Assembly (NCBI RefSeq): GCF_006265175.1 | Contig: NZ_VDCQ01000054.1 | Span: forward strand, 1 to 64,000 | Direction of reading: 5' to 3' | Origin: Paenibacillus hemerocallicola | GTDB lineage: Bacteria > Bacillota > Bacilli > Paenibacillales > NBRC-103111 | DNA: 64,000 bases | In this document: positions 1 through 8,243 of the stretch, in pieces | Numbering within the stretch: position 1 is the first letter of the stretch | Layout of the letters: each line of letters opens with the position of its first letter | The notes under the pieces: generated by a model | What the model was told of the DNA's origin: nothing | The model's database searches: none | The model's input: the letters and a program-made list of their open reading frames with translations, nothing else | Position numbers and translations under genes: made by a program

Positions 1-76
1 TGGTGGAATGGCAGACACGCTATCTTGAGGGGGTAGTGGGCGTACGCCCGTGAGAGTTCGAGTCTCTCCGACCGCA
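1..76 (+). tRNA. tRNA-Leu (anticodon GAG), 5' end cut by window edge
   Basis: This is a class II tRNA with a long variable arm (37-51). The anticodon stem CTATC/GGTAG encloses the loop TTGAGGG, giving anticodon GAG at 27-29 for leucine CUC/CUU codons. The T arm is GAGAG-TTCGAGT-CTCTC (52-68), the 3' acceptor strand is CGACCGC (69-75) and the discriminator is A76. CCA is not encoded; the next bases are TAT. The 5' acceptor strand lies before the window. Confidence 0.95.
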
Positions 77-91
77 TATACAAGTCAAGCG

Positions 92-124
92 AAGAGTCCT
101 TGCTTCAGTCAAGGGCTCTTTTTT
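92..124 (+). terminator. Rho-independent terminator after tRNA-Leu
   Basis: An 11-bp stem, AAGAGTCCTTG paired with CAAGGGCTCTT with one G-T pair, a 7-base loop and a following T run. It sits 15 bases after the tRNA and would end that transcript. Confidence 0.85.
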
Positions 125-264
125 GTATGCTCGTACATACGGGGCGGGTATTGAAGCTTGCGCAGGCGCAGATGTTTTTCTACACGAAGGTTGTTCGGCA
201 TCTGTTGGCTTCATAATAATCGGGGGACCAAGAATCGCGGGCAACAGGGCTCTTCAGGCTTCGG

Positions 265-294
265 TTGCTTTCTTTCCGGGGAAAAGTGTACTCT
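265..294 (+). promoter_or_regulatory. Weak candidate sigma-A promoter for the lactonase gene
   Basis: TTGCTT (265-270) and TACTCT (289-294) are separated by 18 bases and lie 40 bases before the start codon. The match to consensus is modest, so this is only a candidate. Nothing else is assignable in the 125-319 gap. Confidence 0.3.
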
Positions 295-333
295 TAAGGA
301 AAGAGGGAAGCTTACATAGAGGAGGAACGAACC

Positions 334-1419
334 GTGACGGATAAGCAGAAAATGCTGGTGTTTGTCGGCTCGTACGCAGAGGCTGCGGACAGCGGAGTTT
401 ATGTATACGACATGGATGTGGAGACTGGGGGATTAACGGAGCTGGACCGGGTATCGGGCGTACAAAACCCTTCGTTTTTGAACCTGGATGCAGCGAAAAA
501 CAGGCTGTACGCGATCGGAGAGAGGCTGGAGGACGGACGGCGCTTTGGGGCGGCGGTTTCGTTTGCCATCGATTCCGTGCAGGGGAAGCTTCGGGAATTG
601 AACAGGGCCGGTACGGTGGAAACGACGACTTGTCATATACAGCGTGATGCAGGCGACCGGTTCTTGGTAGTAGCGAGTTACTCGGGCGGGCAAGTAGGGC
701 TCGTGGAGATCGGGGCGGACGGGACGATCGGCAAGCTGCTGGACGCGAAGCAGCACGAGGGCGGCAGCGTTCATCCCGAGCGGCAGGATCGACCGCATCC
801 GCATTCCGCGTTTTTCAGCCCGGACAACCGGTATGTATTCGTGCCGGATCTGGGTATGGACCGCATCCGCGCCTATCGTCTGAATTCGGAGGCGGGCAAG
901 CTGGAGTTCCACGGGGATACGGCGGTGCAGCCGGGAGCGGGTCCGCGGCATTTGGCTTTCCACCCGAGCGGTGCGTATGCGTATGTGATCAACGAACTGG
1001 ACTCCACGATAACTTCGTTCCGTTATGACGCCGCTGCGGGTACGCTGCAAACGCTGGAGGTCTTGTCCACACTGCCATCCGGTTTCGAAGGCGAAAATGC
1101 TACTGCGGAAGTGCAGGTTTCCCCGGACGGCAACTATTTGTACGGCTCCAACCGCGGGCACGACTCCATTGTCGTCTACGCAATCGATGCGGACACGGGC
1201 AAGCTGACTTTAGTCGAGCATACGTCCACGCGTGGAGGACATCCACGGCATTTTTCACTGTCGCCCGAGGGAGACTTTCTTCTGGCAGCCAACCGGGACT
1301 CGGACAACATCGTCGTATTCCGGGTAGACAAAGAAACCGGCAAGCTCGTCTATACCGGGAACACGGTACAAGCTTCGAAGCCGGTATGCGTGAAGATGGC
1401 TGTATTTTCTGTACGGTAA
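334..1419 (+). CDS. Lactonase family protein (6-phosphogluconolactonase-like beta-propeller)
   Basis: A 361-residue cytosolic protein of the seven-bladed beta-propeller lactonase family (YkgB/Pgl type), which hydrolyses 6-phosphogluconolactone in the oxidative pentose phosphate pathway. Repeated blade motifs such as SPDNRYVFVPDLG, HPSGAYAYVINE and SPDGNYLYGSNRGHDS run along the chain, and the PHPHSAFFSPD segment near residue 152 is typical of the family. The length matches the family. The GTG start at 334 is set by GAGGAGG at about 320-326. It appears to be a single-gene unit bounded by the tRNA terminator and a strong downstream terminator. Some relatives act on other lactones, so the substrate is inferred from the family. 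Confidence 0.88.
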   Translation: MTDKQKMLVFVGSYAEAADSGVYVYDMDVETGGLTELDRVSGVQNPSFLNLDAAKNRLYAIGERLEDGRRFGAAVSFAIDSVQGKLRELNRAGTVETTTCHIQRDAGDRFLVVASYSGGQVGLVEIGADGTIGKLLDAKQHEGGSVHPERQDRPHPHSAFFSPDNRYVFVPDLGMDRIRAYRLNSEAGKLEFHGDTAVQPGAGPRHLAFHPSGAYAYVINELDSTITSFRYDAAAGTLQTLEVLSTLPSGFEGENATAEVQVSPDGNYLYGSNRGHDSIVVYAIDADTGKLTLVEHTSTRGGHPRHFSLSPEGDFLLAANRDSDNIVVFRVDKETGKLVYTGNTVQASKPVCVKMAVFSVR

Positions 1420-1436
1420 TCTAGCTGCGTCTATAT

Positions 1437-1482
1437 AAAAACAAACGGCTTTCCGGAGTTTCGCGGAAGGCCGTTTTGTTTG
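1437..1482 (+). terminator. Strong terminator after the lactonase gene
   Basis: A 17-bp stem with one bulge (AAACAAACGGC... paired with ...GCCGTTTTGTTT) whose 3' arm is T-rich. The flanking A and T tracts would allow termination on either strand. Confidence 0.85.
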
Positions 1483-1702
1483 CGAATTTCTTTGCAGGCG
1501 GTCCAACTGCTCGCTAATCCAATCCATGTATCCACCTCCGCGACAAATTAGTATCATCCAATCCGTTGAGGGCTACATGGCCAGATAGGTTAAAGGCTGT
1601 CCGCTTGAACCGGGATCGATTCGGGGGTATGATCGTGCTAAGGCGATGTGCCGGTTGTGGAAACGGCGCAATTGCACCAGATCGGCGTAAAGGGTGAGAA
1701 GC

Positions 1703-3133
1703 ATGCTCGTATATGCTGCGGCGTTGTTGTCGGCCGCTGTCGTGCTGTTCCGGCTGCACCCGCGGCGCGAAGCCAACCGATGGGCGTTTTTGTTCCTGTT
1801 GTTCGCCAGCGTCGGCGGACTGGCCGGATTCATTCGGGAGGATGCGCTGCCCGCGCTTGCCTTGCAAGAGAACGCGCTGACATGGCTGGAGCCGCTCCGG
1901 CTGGCAGGAAAGGCGCTCGAGGTTGTCAACCATACGCTTACTCCGTATGGCGTGCTCGTGTTTTGTATCGTTTACTCGGAACGATTTCAACGCGCCAAGC
2001 TGTGGCTGAAGGCTACGCTCCTGATCCCGCCGGTCGCGACGGCAGCGGTATATATGGTCGCAACGGAGATAAAGGATTTTTTCCTGCTGTTGTTGCTATG
2101 GACGGTGCCTTATTATGGGGCTTCGTGCTGGCTTCTGGTCGATTCCTTCATACGGGAAAGGAATCCTTGGAAAAGAAGAGAACGTTTGATTGTCGCGGTG
2201 CTGGTCGTGCCGACCTTGATTGCGATTGCGGCGTTAATTAATGTGGCGAGCGTGTGGGAGCCGGGCTTCCGGTTTTTCAATTATGTTGCTTTCTTTATCG
2301 CCTACTCGCTGCTTGCCGGGGTGGCGTTCGCTTTCGGCTCCGGGGTGCTCGGAATCAAGGTGCGAATCGAGCGGGACCCTTTGGAAAGCGCGGTGACGGC
2401 AGTCAGCTCGGGAACGGCGATGCTGAACCATACAATCAAGAACGAAATCGCCAAAATTTCGATGTGCGCGGAAAATGTCAAAGCCGCGCTCCCCCCGCAG
2501 GACGGGGTTACGGCGGAGCAGCTCGATCTGATTGTAAAGTCGGCCGATCATATGAAGCGGATGGTAGGCCGCATTCACGGCCAGACGCAGGACATTGTGC
2601 TGGAGGAACGGCCGATCAGGCTGACGGAATGGGTGGGAGAATGGCTACGCCGCATGTCGTCCGTGCTGGAGCGCAACGGGGTCGCTATAGAAACGAAATT
2701 CGAATGCGATCCGGTGCTGCTGGGCGACCGGGTCCATTTAAGCGAGGTTTTGTCCAATATCGTGAGCAATGCGATGGATGCGATGCAGGGCGGGGGACGG
2801 CTGTTCGTACGGATTGCCGAGACGAAACGCGGCATCGAGCTTTCGTTCCGGGATAACGGGGCGGGTATTCCGAAGGAGCGGATCCCGCGTGTGCTGGAGC
2901 CTTTCTATACGACAAAGGCCAAGTCCGGGGACAATTTCGGACTCGGGCTGACTTACTGCTACCAAGTGATGCGTCAAAGCGGCGGGTCGATCGTGTTGGA
3001 GAGCGAGGAAGGCGCGGGGACGACGGTTAAGCTGCTTTTTCCGTTGAAAAAGCGGATATCTGGGACAACGGGGACGTCAACCTCGGGTGAACCGAGTGGA
3101 GAAGAGAGGAGGCGGCGGAATGAATCCGATTAA
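1703..3133 (+). CDS. Membrane sensor histidine kinase with a multi-span N-terminus
   Basis: The N-terminal ~230 residues contain about seven hydrophobic spans and no obvious extracellular domain, followed by a cytoplasmic kinase core. The probable phosphoacceptor is in the HTIKNE motif. The ATP-binding domain shows the N box NIVSNAMDAM, the G1 box DNGAGIP, the F-box segment PFYTTKAKSG and the G2 box GLGLTY. ATG 1703 is preferred because GGGTGAG lies just before it; an in-frame GTG at 1694 is an alternative. The 3' end overlaps the next gene, a response regulator, by 14 bases, so the two are surely partners. The ligand is unknown; the architecture resembles peptide- or membrane-state-sensing 7-TM kinases. 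Confidence 0.88.
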   Translation: MLVYAAALLSAAVVLFRLHPRREANRWAFLFLLFASVGGLAGFIREDALPALALQENALTWLEPLRLAGKALEVVNHTLTPYGVLVFCIVYSERFQRAKLWLKATLLIPPVATAAVYMVATEIKDFFLLLLLWTVPYYGASCWLLVDSFIRERNPWKRRERLIVAVLVVPTLIAIAALINVASVWEPGFRFFNYVAFFIAYSLLAGVAFAFGSGVLGIKVRIERDPLESAVTAVSSGTAMLNHTIKNEIAKISMCAENVKAALPPQDGVTAEQLDLIVKSADHMKRMVGRIHGQTQDIVLEERPIRLTEWVGEWLRRMSSVLERNGVAIETKFECDPVLLGDRVHLSEVLSNIVSNAMDAMQGGGRLFVRIAETKRGIELSFRDNGAGIPKERIPRVLEPFYTTKAKSGDNFGLGLTYCYQVMRQSGGSIVLESEEGAGTTVKLLFPLKKRISGTTGTSTSGEPSGEERRRRNESD

Positions 3134-3836
3134 AGTGCTCATCGTCGAGGACGATGCGGACTGGATCAAGGCGATGACCGCATTCCTAAACAAGGAAGAG
3201 GACATGCTCGTCGTCGGAGCGGCGGCAAGCCGGGAGGAAGCGGTACGGCTCGCCGGCACGCTCGCATTCGACGTCGCTTTGATGGATATATGTCTGACTC
3301 CGGGGCGTTTGGACGGTATTTATGCCGCCATGGAGCTGCTCGATTTGCGTCAAGCGAAGGTCATCATGCTTTCGTCGCTTGAGGACGAAGCGATCATCAC
3401 TCAAGCTTTCACCGCCGGTGCCGTGCAATATGTGCTAAAGACGGACTACCGGATGCTGCCCGAAACGATTCGCGGAGCGTTCCGCAGCACGAATCCGATG
3501 GAGGCGCTGCTGAAGGAATTCGCCCGCTTGAAGCGCGAGGAGCAGTTGCAGCCGTTGACCGGGGCGGAACGGGAGCTGTTCGGCCTGCTGGAGGAAGGGT
3601 ATTCCCAGCCGCAAATCGGCCGGAAGCTGTTCAAAGCCGAGAGCACGCTGAAAAACCAAGTGAACAAAATGCTCAAAAAGCTCCGTGTTAAAAGCAGCAA
3701 AGAAGCGGTGGAGAAGGTGCGTCGGGGCGGGCTGATGCCGGAGGCGACTGAACGCGGGGCGTCGGACCGCAAGGACGCGGCCGGGATAGACCGGAACGGC
3801 GAGCGGGACGCCATGGAGGACGTCAGGAAAGAGTGA
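3120..3836 (+). CDS. Response regulator, NarL/LuxR-like output
   Basis: The receiver domain (about residues 1-120) has the acidic pair E10-D11-D12, the predicted phosphorylation site D56 in ALMDICL, the conserved S in MLSSLED and the K in YVLKTD. The C-terminal segment (about 150-210) contains a helix-turn-helix with LuxR-like character (LTGAERELFGLLEEGYSQ then IGRKLF and STLKNQVNKMLKKL). A ~35-residue charged tail follows. ATG 3120 sits behind GAGAGGAGGCGG and overlaps the kinase stop, indicating translational coupling. It should be phosphorylated by the upstream kinase. Regulated genes are not evident; the next genes lie beyond a repeat element and a terminator. Confidence 0.9.
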   Translation: MNPIKVLIVEDDADWIKAMTAFLNKEEDMLVVGAAASREEAVRLAGTLAFDVALMDICLTPGRLDGIYAAMELLDLRQAKVIMLSSLEDEAIITQAFTAGAVQYVLKTDYRMLPETIRGAFRSTNPMEALLKEFARLKREEQLQPLTGAERELFGLLEEGYSQPQIGRKLFKAESTLKNQVNKMLKKLRVKSSKEAVEKVRRGGLMPEATERGASDRKDAAGIDRNGERDAMEDVRKE

Positions 3837-3846
3837 GGGGTGAGTG

Positions 3847-3941
3847 AATAAGGTTGAAACCAACCTTATTCCGCAAAGGCAGCATCCCGCGAACGTGAAT
3901 AGTGCTGATATCAGCACTACATATCCGGCTAGGCGGGGGAA
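3847..3941. repeat. Duplicated palindromic element, copy 1
   Basis: It holds two perfect inverted repeats, AATAAGGTTG-N4-CAACCTTATT (3847-3870) and AGTGCTGATATCAGCACT (3901-3918), joined by a conserved spacer and ending in GCGGGGGAA. A second copy starts 124 bases downstream. It is non-coding; it could act as a hairpin in the response-regulator transcript or be a small mobile repeat family. Confidence 0.85.
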
Positions 3942-3970
3942 AGCCACGCCGAATCGGGACGGTCGGACAA

Positions 3971-4066
3971 AATAAGGTTGAAATCAACCTTATTCCGCGA
4001 AGGCAGCATCCCGCGAACGTGAATAGTGCTGATATCAGCACTACATACCCGGCTATGGCGGGGGAA
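3971..4066. repeat. Duplicated palindromic element, copy 2
   Basis: This is nearly identical to copy 1, with a few substitutions and one single-base indel near the end. The palindromes at 3971-3994 and 4025-4042 are intact, so the changes preserve pairing: AAAC versus AAAT lies in the loop. The remaining intergenic DNA to 4174 has no assignable element. Confidence 0.85.
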
Positions 4067-4174
4067 GCGGCCAAATCGGACCCGCTTCCCGCCCCAGTGG
4101 CTCCCACCATGCTCAAAGCGGCGCTACGGAGTCCGCAAGGGGCAAGTTGTGTCGGATTCAGCTCCCTTTTCTAG

Positions 4175-4203
4175 AGGGTACTACGATTGTTAGTACCCTT
4201 TTT
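4175..4203 (+). terminator. Terminator before the DCC operon
   Basis: GGGTACTA (4176-4183) pairs with TAGTACCC (4191-4198) around a 7-base loop, followed by a five-T run. It probably ends the kinase/regulator transcript, including both repeat copies. Confidence 0.75.
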
Positions 4204-4294
4204 GCATACCGTTGCATGAAAATTGGAACTGCAGCGCAGAGGCCGCCGGGATGTACAATGGACGTACGGGGCGGCCGGAAAGGCGGAAGCGGTC

Positions 4295-4798
4295 ATGGCA
4301 GAGCAAAACACGAAAGAGGCTGATATCATTTTGTTCGACGGCGAATGCATGATGTGCAGCGCCATTGTCAGGTTCGTCATCGCGCGGGACCCGGCTGGGC
4401 GGTTTCGTTTCGCCTCTCTCGGATCGGACACGGGCGCGGCTATCCGCAATCGGTTCCTTCGGGGACTGGGCATGAGGTCTGCGGCAAGAAGCGGCCAACG
4501 GGAAGAGGATAACGTCCGCGAGGTTGCTGCCGGCGGGATGGATAACATCGACTTGCCCGCTCCCGACACGTTCATGCTGGTACGAGGCGACCGGATCTAT
4601 ATGAAATCCCGGGCGGGGCTGGAAGTGGTCAAACGGCTGCGGGGCGCGTGGCCGCTGCTCTACGCCTTCATCGTCGTCCCCTCCCCGATCCGGGACAAAG
4701 TGTACGACTATATCGCGCGCAACCGTTACCGCTGGTTCGGGCGCAGCGATCATTGCATGCTGCCTTCCCCGGAAAACAAAGACCGCTTTCTCGAGTAA
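4295..4798 (+). CDS. DCC family thiol-disulfide oxidoreductase-like protein (DUF393)
   Basis: A 167-residue protein with the family signature near the N-terminus, FDGECMMC, including C18 and C21 in a CxxC arrangement. ATG 4295 is preferred because AAAGGCGG precedes it by seven bases; an in-frame TTG at 4223 lacks such a site. The family is predicted to be thioredoxin-like, but the biochemical role is not settled. It heads a three-gene operon: 17 bases separate it from the SRPBCC/DoxX gene and DUF4166 follows. The proximity suggests a shared membrane-associated redox or lipid function, which is inference. Confidence 0.8.
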   Translation: MAEQNTKEADIILFDGECMMCSAIVRFVIARDPAGRFRFASLGSDTGAAIRNRFLRGLGMRSAARSGQREEDNVREVAAGGMDNIDLPAPDTFMLVRGDRIYMKSRAGLEVVKRLRGAWPLLYAFIVVPSPIRDKVYDYIARNRYRWFGRSDHCMLPSPENKDRFLE

Positions 4799-4815
4799 GG
4801 ACGGAGGAGAGAGCA

Positions 4816-5733
4816 ATGGGCAAAGCCAAGACGATATACGTCGAGCTGGATATACGAGCCGGAATGGATGCGCTGTGGAATCGGACGCAGACGCCGGAGA
4901 TGCACGAGAAATGGGATTTGCGATTTTCCGAAATCCGTTATTTGGCCAAGAGGACGCCCGATGAGCCGCAGCGGTTTCTATACGCCACCCGGATCGGCTT
5001 CGGCTTGCGTATCGAGGGATCGGGTGTTACGCGCGGATCGATTGAAGAAGCGTCAGGTCGCAGAACGTCGGTACTGCGCTTCGGATCGGATAGCCCGCTA
5101 TCGCTCATTCGCGAGGGCGGAGGATTTTGGCGGTATATCCCGCATGAGGATAAGGTCACGTTCATGACCCGCTACGATTATACTACCCGGTTCGGACCGC
5201 TCGGCCACCTGGCGGACCGGTTGGTTTTCCGCCCGCTGATCGGCTGGGCGACGGCATGGAGCTTCGACCGGCTGCGGCTGTGGCTGGAAAGCGGCATACC
5301 GCCTTCCGTTTCATTCGGCCGGTGGCTTGTTCACGTATGCGGAGCATGGCTGCTCGCCTTGCTCTGGATGTATCAGGGCATCGTGCCGAAGCTGATCGCT
5401 CCGGAGGCCGGAGAGCTGGACTTGCTCCGGGCCGCGGGATGGTTCTCCGGATGGGAACGCGGAGCTTTGGCGGTACTGGGCTTGGCCGAAGCGGGCTTCG
5501 GACTCTTGATAGGGTTACGCTCCAAAGATCGGAGAGTTCATGCATGGGCGGCAGCCGCGCTTGTAGTATTGGCTATTCCGGCGCTCTTGGCCGATCCGGA
5601 TTTGTGGGCGTCGCCGATGAGTCCCATCGTATTGAGCGGAGCGATGCTGGGGCTGCACGGCACGGTCGCGTGCATGTCGGAGCAATTGCCGTCCGCAGGT
5701 CGCTGCCGCAGGCGTCCTGGCAAAGATTGCTAA
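4816..5733 (+). CDS. SRPBCC domain fused to a DoxX-like membrane domain
   Basis: A 305-residue protein. Residues ~1-150 look like a SRPBCC/polyketide-cyclase-type ligand-binding fold (start MGKAKTIYVELDIRAGMDAL; later FMTRYDYTTRFGPLGHLADR). The C-terminal half is a DoxX-like membrane region with about four hydrophobic spans, for example VHVCGAWLLALLWMYQGIVP. ATG 4816 follows GGAGGAGAG. This two-part arrangement is known in Bacillales. The membrane domain suggests a redox or quinone-related function at the membrane, but no substrate can be read from the sequence. Confidence 0.78.
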   Translation: MGKAKTIYVELDIRAGMDALWNRTQTPEMHEKWDLRFSEIRYLAKRTPDEPQRFLYATRIGFGLRIEGSGVTRGSIEEASGRRTSVLRFGSDSPLSLIREGGGFWRYIPHEDKVTFMTRYDYTTRFGPLGHLADRLVFRPLIGWATAWSFDRLRLWLESGIPPSVSFGRWLVHVCGAWLLALLWMYQGIVPKLIAPEAGELDLLRAAGWFSGWERGALAVLGLAEAGFGLLIGLRSKDRRVHAWAAAALVVLAIPALLADPDLWASPMSPIVLSGAMLGLHGTVACMSEQLPSAGRCRRRPGKDC

Positions 5734-5747
5734 GGAGGAGAGGACTC

Positions 5748-6422
5748 ATGCCATCCATATATGAGGAAGCGATGGGCAGCGATTTTGCCAAGCTTCATCC
5801 GCAAATCCGCAGACGGTTCGGCGTGTCGAGCGCCGAAGGGACCGCCTCGATCGGGCGGGGAACGATGGACCGGATTTGGTATGCCAAGTGGGCTATTGTG
5901 CCGCTGTATATCGGGACGGCACGCCATATCATGTTTCCTTCCGGCGGCAGGCGGGTGCCGTTCACGATCGAAAATTATGCCTATACGGACTCGTTCGGAA
6001 GGGAAACGGTGAGCTGGATTCGCAAATTCCGATTTCCCGGCAAAATCCGCAGGTTCGACGCTACGATGATCTACAGCAGACAGAGACGCAAAATTGTCGA
6101 CTATTTGGGGGATCGGCAGCATCTGGCCGTCGATCTCGATATCGGGCCGGCTCCGAACGGAGGAATTCGCATCCGTTCCGGCGAGCAGCGTTTCTATGAA
6201 GGGATGCTTCATTTCCGGTTTCCGGGGAAGCTATCGGGTACGGCGGACGTATGCGAATGGTACGACGACGAAGAGGAAGCGTTCAAGATCGAGGTGAACG
6301 TGACAAATCCGCTGCTCGGTCCGGTGTTCGGCTACAGCGGTACGTTCCAAGCCGAATTTGTCGAAGCGGGCTGTCCGATCCCTGACGGGATCAAACCGCT
6401 AAGGGAAGAGAGTCGGGAGTGA
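5748..6422 (+). CDS. DUF4166 domain-containing protein
   Basis: A 224-residue soluble protein starting MPSIYEEAMGSDFAKLHP, with the family features FRFPGKIRRFDATM, a second FRFPGK segment and the terminal motif FGYSGTFQAEF. ATG 5748 lies 8 bases after AAGGAGGAG, directly downstream of the DoxX-like gene. The function of DUF4166 is unknown. Its constant company with DoxX-like and DCC proteins suggests they work in one pathway. The gene is followed by an unusual purine-rich repeat instead of a terminator. Confidence 0.82.
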   Translation: MPSIYEEAMGSDFAKLHPQIRRRFGVSSAEGTASIGRGTMDRIWYAKWAIVPLYIGTARHIMFPSGGRRVPFTIENYAYTDSFGRETVSWIRKFRFPGKIRRFDATMIYSRQRRKIVDYLGDRQHLAVDLDIGPAPNGGIRIRSGEQRFYEGMLHFRFPGKLSGTADVCEWYDDEEEAFKIEVNVTNPLLGPVFGYSGTFQAEFVEAGCPIPDGIKPLREESRE

Positions 6423-6443
6423 GTCCGGAGCATGGAGGGCCTA

Positions 6444-6620
6444 TAGAGAGAGTACAAATGGGTGTAATGGAGAGAGTATAGAGAGAGTACAGACAGAGAA
6501 TACAGACAGAATACAGACAGAGAATACAGACAGAGGATACAGACAGAGAGTACAGTGAGAAGAGTATGGAGGGTTTAGAGAGCTTAGAGAGCAAACGGAG
6601 ACGCTAAAGGAGACGCTAAA
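6444..6620. repeat. Purine-rich tandem repeat tract
   Basis: An almost pure-purine + strand with repeated AGAGAGTA and TACAGACAGAGAA units; at least five consecutive 9-13-base TACAGACAG units lie at 6488-6555, followed by a CGCTAAAGGAGA duplication at 6601-6624. Open frames across it are low-complexity and lack start signals. It lies between convergent genes. Confidence 0.8.
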
Positions 6621-6650
6621 GGAGAAGAGGCGGCTGCGCCGCCGCCGGCT

Positions 6651-7565
6651 TCACTTGTTCGTTTTGCCCAAGACGGCATCGAATAAATAATCGACGCGTT
6701 CTTCGCAGCCGACGCGGTTGGACGATTGCATCAATCGGTCTCCGCAAGCCTTTAGCCAATAGCCTCGGACCGGCAGCGAGGAATTGTCGATTTCGCGAAT
6801 GCCGCCCGTCTCCTCCAGTACGTATTTCTTGCCTTCTTTAATGCCATAGTTGAAAGACGAGCCTTCGGCTTGCAAGCCGTAATAGTGGAAATCGGTGCCC
6901 GGCTTCAAGGAAGCCAATTCGGTGTCGTCCAACTGCCGGAAGAAGCGACGGATCGAGACGGATCGGTCGTATTGCACCCACTCCTTCACCTGGCGTCGGG
7001 AAATCTTGAATCGGGTCTTCTCCGGCTCGAGCTCGATGCGGAAGAAATCATAGTTTCCTTCGGGTCGGCGTTCGATCCCCTCATAATGCATTTGCAGCAA
7101 AGCCCCGTCGGCCTTGTAGCCGGCTTCGAACCGTTCCAGTCTCGTCTCCCCCGATAATTGAAATTTCTTCGTGACGCTGCTCCAATGAGCCGCGAAATCG
7201 AAATCGTACATATTCATCTCCGCAGCCGGGACTATGCGTACGCGCTCGTATTCGCTCTTCTCCAACGAAGGCGCGATCCACTGAAGCAGAAACAAACAGA
7301 GGCCGAGGTACGCCGCGCGATGCTTCGCTTCCCGGTTCAACTTCGGCCGGGCCACTACAAACAGCAAAAATACGGCGAAGCCGAGAGGAAGGCGCAGCTC
7401 GTTCAGACTGAAGGTGAACGCCCCCAATACGGAATAGCCGAACAGCTTCGCGGGAAGCCAAGCTTCTTCCTCCTGCCGCTTCCGGTAAAACAACACGAGC
7501 AAGAGCAGCGAAGCGGCAAAAACAACCGCGTTCAGGCCCGCTCCCCACCATTCATCCCGAAACAT
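6651..7565 (-). CDS. Hypothetical membrane-anchored protein
   Basis: A 304-residue protein with two or three N-terminal hydrophobic spans (AVVFAASLLLLVLFY; LGAFTFSLNELRLPLGFAVF; AYLGLCLFLLQWI) and a ~190-residue soluble C-terminal part rich in charged residues and beta-type segments. AAGGCGGTGATT precedes ATG 7565. I do not recognise a family. The topology suggests an extracytoplasmic C-terminal domain. It has no operon partner: DinB is upstream with its own spacer and a repeat tract is downstream. Confidence 0.65.
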   Translation of the reverse strand: MFRDEWWGAGLNAVVFAASLLLLVLFYRKRQEEEAWLPAKLFGYSVLGAFTFSLNELRLPLGFAVFLLFVVARPKLNREAKHRAAYLGLCLFLLQWIAPSLEKSEYERVRIVPAAEMNMYDFDFAAHWSSVTKKFQLSGETRLERFEAGYKADGALLQMHYEGIERRPEGNYDFFRIELEPEKTRFKISRRQVKEWVQYDRSVSIRRFFRQLDDTELASLKPGTDFHYYGLQAEGSSFNYGIKEGKKYVLEETGGIREIDNSSLPVRGYWLKACGDRLMQSSNRVGCEERVDYLFDAVLGKTNK

Positions 7566-7658
7566 GGAATCACCGCCTTCCTTCCATTATAGGCGCGAAA
7601 AGGCAACCGATACCAGCAAAATAGCTGGCATCGGCCGCCTTCGTTCGGGATTAAAAGA

Positions 7659-8177
7659 TTAGCCGAGCAGCAAAGCGTCCAGCCGCTCCTTTTGGCGGAG
7701 GTGGTGCCGGAAATGCATCACGGTCAACACGTACCATTCCTTCGCGTTCAGCTCGCCCAAGCGAGGGTGGGGCGCGGTATGCTCTGCGGGAATTTGCTCC
7801 AGTACGGGCTCGACTTCCCGCATCCGCCGGACGACCTCCTTCAAGCCGTCGGCCAACTGAATCTTGCTCTCCGGCTGACTCGGCGTATGGGCTTCGGAAA
7901 TGACCCGGATCCGGATCGGTGGGAAGGCTCCCAGAGCAAATACGGCTTGCCCCTGCTCATTTTTCACCCCGGCCGCTCCGCGGCTTTCCCTGCATGCCTC
8001 GATTTGGCGAAGCTGCATGTACAAGCTCGATTGGATCAAATGAACGTACACTTGGCCCAGCGACCATTCGCCCTCCTCCGGCGTACGGGTCAATTGATCC
8101 ATGTCGTAGCGCTCCAATTGCTGCGTGTACAGATCGACAAGCTCCTCCAACTGCTCCAGCGATTGTTTCGTATTCAT
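7659..8177 (-). CDS. DinB family protein
   Basis: A 172-residue four-helix-bundle protein of the DinB/YfiT type. The expected three-histidine metal site can be seen as H in GQVYVHLIQS, and HFRHH near the C-terminus (MHFRHHLRQKERLD). The PEEGEWSLGQVYVH segment is typical. Members include DNA-damage-induced proteins and thiol S-transferases such as BstA; the exact reaction cannot be called. It starts 65 bases after the WYL-type regulator gene on the same strand and may be cotranscribed with it. Confidence 0.85.
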   Translation of the reverse strand: MNTKQSLEQLEELVDLYTQQLERYDMDQLTRTPEEGEWSLGQVYVHLIQSSLYMQLRQIEACRESRGAAGVKNEQGQAVFALGAFPPIRIRVISEAHTPSQPESKIQLADGLKEVVRRMREVEPVLEQIPAEHTAPHPRLGELNAKEWYVLTVMHFRHHLRQKERLDALLLG

Positions 8178-8243
8178 CGTATCGTGCGGCTCCTTTCGGG
8201 TTATATGAGCTTATCGTAGCAAATCGCTGCTGACAGCTGTATG

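Noticed and set aside
123-344. Short frame between tRNA-Leu and the lactonase gene
   Set aside because: It starts inside the tRNA terminator tail and has no ribosome site; it overlaps the lactonase start.
3823-4116. Minus-strand frames across the duplicated palindromic element
   Set aside because: The two frames give the same peptide only because the DNA is duplicated; no ribosome site and stop-free length is modest.
6444-6620. CRISPR array
   Set aside because: The repeats are 9-13 bases, directly adjacent and without unique spacers; no cas gene is near.
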